Assembly: GCF_001598915.1 (NCBI RefSeq)
Contig: NZ_BDAP01000002.1
Span: 496,001-560,000 of the forward strand
DNA from: Williamsia muralis NBRC 105860
GTDB taxonomy: Bacteria > Actinomycetota > Actinomycetes > Mycobacteriales > Mycobacteriaceae
DNA length: 64,000 nt
Direction: 5' to 3'
Shown: in pieces, positions 61,974 to 64,000 of the stretch
Position numbering within the stretch: position 1 is the first letter of the stretch
Layout of the letters: each line of letters opens with the position of its first letter
Notes under the pieces: generated by a model
Told to the model about the DNA's origin: nothing
The model's input: only the letters and a program-made list of their open reading frames with translations
The model's database searches: none
Program-made: the position numbers and the translations under genes

Positions 61974-62780
61974 GTGAACGTCCGTACTGCTTTGGTAACC
62001 GGGGCATCCTCGGGTATTGGTCAGGCCACCGCTGAACGATTGGTCGCAGAAGGCTTTCGGGTGTACGGCACCAGCCGGAACCCCGCTGAGATCCCCGATA
62101 GCGCGCGTATCGAGGGCGTGCGTTATGTGCGGCTCGAGTTGGGAAGCGTCGACAGCGCGCAGCAGTGCATCTCAGAGGTGGGTGCGGTGGACGTGTTGAT
62201 CAACAATGCCGGTGAGAGCCAGAACGGTCCGCTCGAAGATTTACCGATGGACGCGATCGAGCGCCTCTTCACCATCAATGTGCTTGCGCCGGTGCGGCTG
62301 ACGCAGCTTGTGCTACCCGGGATGCGACAACGCGGATACGGGCGGGTGGTGATGGTCGGATCGATGTTGGCCAGCTTCCCGCTGGCGTACCGGTCGTCGT
62401 ACGTGGCATCCAAGGCCGCATTGAAGGCCTTCTCGACGGCAGCGAGGGGTGAAGTCGCCCCGTTCGGCGTCGGATTCATCACCGTGGAGCCGGGCTCGAT
62501 CAACACAGGCATCAGCGAGCGCCGCACCAAGTACATCGCCGACGACTCGGTGTATCGCCCGGCTTTCGAGAGGGTGCTCGACGCCCTCGATCGGAATGAA
62601 AAACGCGGGATTCCCGCCGAACGCGTTGCGCAGACCATAGTCTCGGCTGTTCAACATCGACGCCCGCGCTCCTTCTACGCCGTCGGAAGCCGTGCACCTC
62701 TTGCGTTTGCGGCCCGCAGGGCGCTGACCGAAGGTGGCGTCAACCGGCTCAGCAATTGGTCGCACGGCCTTCGCCGCTGA
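61974..62780 (+). CDS. Short-chain dehydrogenase/reductase
   Basis: 268 residues from a GTG at 61974 after TTAGGAGAT. TGASSGIGQATAERL at 9-23; NNAGESQNG near 80; YVASKAALKAF with the tyrosine and lysine. The long C-terminal extension (about 205-268) with RRPRSFYAVGSRAPLAF resembles SDRs of sphingosine or fatty-alcohol type. It closes the cluster and is followed by a strong hairpin. Confidence 0.91.
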   Translation: MNVRTALVTGASSGIGQATAERLVAEGFRVYGTSRNPAEIPDSARIEGVRYVRLELGSVDSAQQCISEVGAVDVLINNAGESQNGPLEDLPMDAIERLFTINVLAPVRLTQLVLPGMRQRGYGRVVMVGSMLASFPLAYRSSYVASKAALKAFSTAARGEVAPFGVGFITVEPGSINTGISERRTKYIADDSVYRPAFERVLDALDRNEKRGIPAERVAQTIVSAVQHRRPRSFYAVGSRAPLAFAARRALTEGGVNRLSNWSHGLRR

Positions 62781-62790
62781 TACGACTTTG

Positions 62791-62816
62791 GCGGGTGGGC
62801 GGTGTTACCCACCCGC
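62791..62816 (+). terminator. Hairpin terminator after the SDR gene
   Basis: GCGGGTGGG (62791-62799) and CCCACCCGC (62808-62816), perfect 9-bp stem with an 8-nt loop, followed by TTAGT, 11 bases after the stop. Convergent with the minus-strand gene ending at 62886. Confidence 0.75.
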
Positions 62817-62885
62817 TTAGTCATGAGCGAACTGCGCTCTCTGGGTGACCGGGGCAGTTGGTTCCGGGTGCGGCTGCCGGACCCT

Positions 62886-64000
62886 TCAGGATGCGATGTC
62901 GAGTACTGCGGCCACGATGGCATCGGAGTCGATGTGGTGATAGCGATACACATCCTCGAGGGAACCGGCCTGGCCGAAGCCCGAGACGCCCAGAGCGATG
63001 CTCTTGACGTGATTGATCGATGGTAGGAACGACATTGCGTTCGGATGTCCATCCAGGACTGTGACCATCGGGGCGGCCTTTTCCGGGGGGAACACCTGAT
63101 CCAGGATCCAGGAAGGACCAGCACTTTGTCCGCGGCGGGCCTGTTTGGCCTCGAACAGCAGGCTCAGACTGGTGACGCACACGATCTCGGCGGCCGTTCC
63201 CATATCGGCGAGTCGGTCTGCCGCAACGATCGCCTCAGTGACCATGGCGCCCATGGTCACGATCGTTGCCGCCGGGTTACGTTGGGCCCGTAGCGTGTAG
63301 GCGCCCGCAAGTACGTGCGCACGGCGGCGTTCGCGGGCCGCAGGATCTGAGGGCACCTCGGCCAGAGCCTGTTCCACCGGACGAGTTGACAGCCGAAGGT
63401 ACGCCGATCGTCCCTCAGGTGTACCCAACTGCGAGATGCACTTGAGCAGAATCCATTCCACGTCGATGGCGAACGCGGGCTCGTAGCTGACACATCCAGG
63501 TTGTTCGAGCCCGATTGACGGCGTCTTGATCGACTGATGGGCCCCGCCCTCGGCGGCCAGACTCACCCCGGACGGCGTACCGACCAAAATCGATTGCCCC
63601 CCAGCGTAAATCCCGTACGACCAAGGCTCCAGCGCGCGCTCAACGAAGGGGTCGTAGAGCACGCCGATCGGAAACAGGCGCTCACCCCACCGGCTCCAGG
63701 TCGTACCCAACTCCCCGATCAGGCCGACCAGGTTGGTTTCGGCGATCCCCAACTCCATGTGCTGGCCCGTCGGATTCTCCCGCCAATGCATGATGGTTTC
63801 GCCGTCGTCGTCGAACCAGTTTCGTCGCTCTGAGGGAGACCACACCCCGACCTTGTTCAGCCAGCCCGCCAGGTTCGTCGTGGAGCTGACATCAGGACTG
63901 ACTGTGACCACGCGTTTGGCCACGTCCGGCGCTTCGCGTGAGAGGTCGAGCAGGGCTCGTCCCAGAGCAGCCTGGGTGGTGGATTTCGTGGCCGGAGTTC
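62886..64000 (-). CDS. Transketolase/pyruvate dehydrogenase E1-type protein, 3' part
   Basis: About 371 codons are inside the window; the frame continues past the right edge without a stop, so the 5' part is missing and the first Met in the window (63923) is not the start. The visible part has the pyrimidine-binding domain (VSPDVSSTTNLAGW, ENPTGQHMELGIAETNLVGLIGELG) with a Glu of the activation loop, and then the C-terminal Rossmann-like domain ending GVSGFGQAGSLEDVYRYHHID. It transfers or decarboxylates a two-carbon unit with thiamine diphosphate. Which family member cannot be settled from this half. Confidence 0.8.
   Translation of the reverse strand, partial: TPATKSTTQAALGRALLDLSREAPDVAKRVVTVSPDVSSTTNLAGWLNKVGVWSPSERRNWFDDDGETIMHWRENPTGQHMELGIAETNLVGLIGELGTTWSRWGERLFPIGVLYDPFVERALEPWSYGIYAGGQSILVGTPSGVSLAAEGGAHQSIKTPSIGLEQPGCVSYEPAFAIDVEWILLKCISQLGTPEGRSAYLRLSTRPVEQALAEVPSDPAARERRRAHVLAGAYTLRAQRNPAATIVTMGAMVTEAIVAADRLADMGTAAEIVCVTSLSLLFEAKQARRGQSAGPSWILDQVFPPEKAAPMVTVLDGHPNAMSFLPSINHVKSIALGVSGFGQAGSLEDVYRYHHIDSDAIVAAVLDIAS

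Noticed and set aside
1-64000. tRNA, rRNA, CRISPR, prophage or integrative element
   Set aside because: No cloverleaf sequence in the gaps, no repeat-spacer series, no integrase, transposase or phage structural genes were found.

Overview
This is a high-GC actinobacterial chromosome segment. Its gene content points to the Mycobacteriales, most likely Gordonia or a close relative such as Rhodococcus or Mycobacterium. The indicators are a sigK-rskA module with a fasciclin lipoprotein, a LigD-Ku end-joining pair, an EthA-type monooxygenase, a DUF222/HNH '13E12' protein, FadE-type acyl-CoA dehydrogenases, a KstR-type steroid operator, GTG/TTG starts and 4-base start/stop overlaps. The genus is inferred from recognised protein families; no database was consulted. 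The window reads as ordinary chromosome rich in lipid, steroid and aromatic catabolism. I see no prophage, integrase, transposase, CRISPR array, rRNA or tRNA.

Layout. 1-2.9 kb: hypothetical protein, short-chain dehydrogenase (SDR) and P450, overlapping. 3.0-5.8 kb: csoR-copZ-copA copper operon with a CsoR-type operator. 5.8-9.2 kb: MarR regulator with a palindromic operator against a probably leaderless gene, aquaporin, pirin, GNAT. 9.2-13.4 kb: azlCD exporter with a divergent XRE-cupin regulator, an LLM oxidoreductase whose Shine-Dalgarno lies in the bulge of a perfect 15-bp hairpin, and an FAD dehydrogenase behind a perfect KstR box. 13.4-17.9 kb: GtrA protein and the sigK cluster (fasciclin lipoprotein, membrane molybdopterin oxidoreductase, sigK, rskA) with two divergent SigK-type promoters. 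18.2-21.0 kb: pntAA-pntAB-pntB transhydrogenase, closed by two hairpins.

21.1-30.3 kb: acyl-CoA dehydrogenase and crotonase (divergent), a secreted DUF218-like protein overlapping a lipoprotein, a metallophosphoesterase, and divergent ligD and ku. 30.4-33.2 kb: one 932-residue polypeptide carrying an S-like membrane domain, two ECF ATPases and an EcfT domain. 33.3-42.1 kb: EthA-type monooxygenase with a TetR, epimerase plus Rv2002-like SDR with a palindromic operator, a ferritin-like/Ala-rich helical protein ending at a classical terminator, an MFS exporter, the lysG-lysE pair and a GXWXG protein. 42.2-52.9 kb: CPA2 antiporter with RCK domain, a Zn alcohol dehydrogenase-crotonase-metallo-beta-lactamase cluster, DUF222/HNH protein, DJ-1/PfpI protein, quinone-type reductase, lactate-oxidase-like flavoprotein and an MpaB-like oxygenase. 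53-58.8 kb: two TetR genes flanking an MFS exporter, then an acyl-CoA dehydrogenase-phosphotransferase-SDR operon. 58.9-64 kb: DUF4352 lipid-anchored or membrane protein, a VOC dioxygenase-fumarylacetoacetase-DoxX-SDR cluster behind a clear promoter/operator, and the 3' part of a transketolase-type E1 gene that runs off the right edge.

Functional threads. Catabolic oxidoreductases are distributed in small, locally regulated operons, each with its own palindrome or TetR/MarR regulator. The best regulatory signals are the CsoR, KstR-like and paired SigK sites and the palindromes at about 6.3, 37.2, 52.9, 55.0 and 59.65 kb. The least explained items are the all-in-one ECF transporter, the bulged-SD hairpin, the ferritin-like/helical protein, and the DUF218-like protein/lipoprotein pair.
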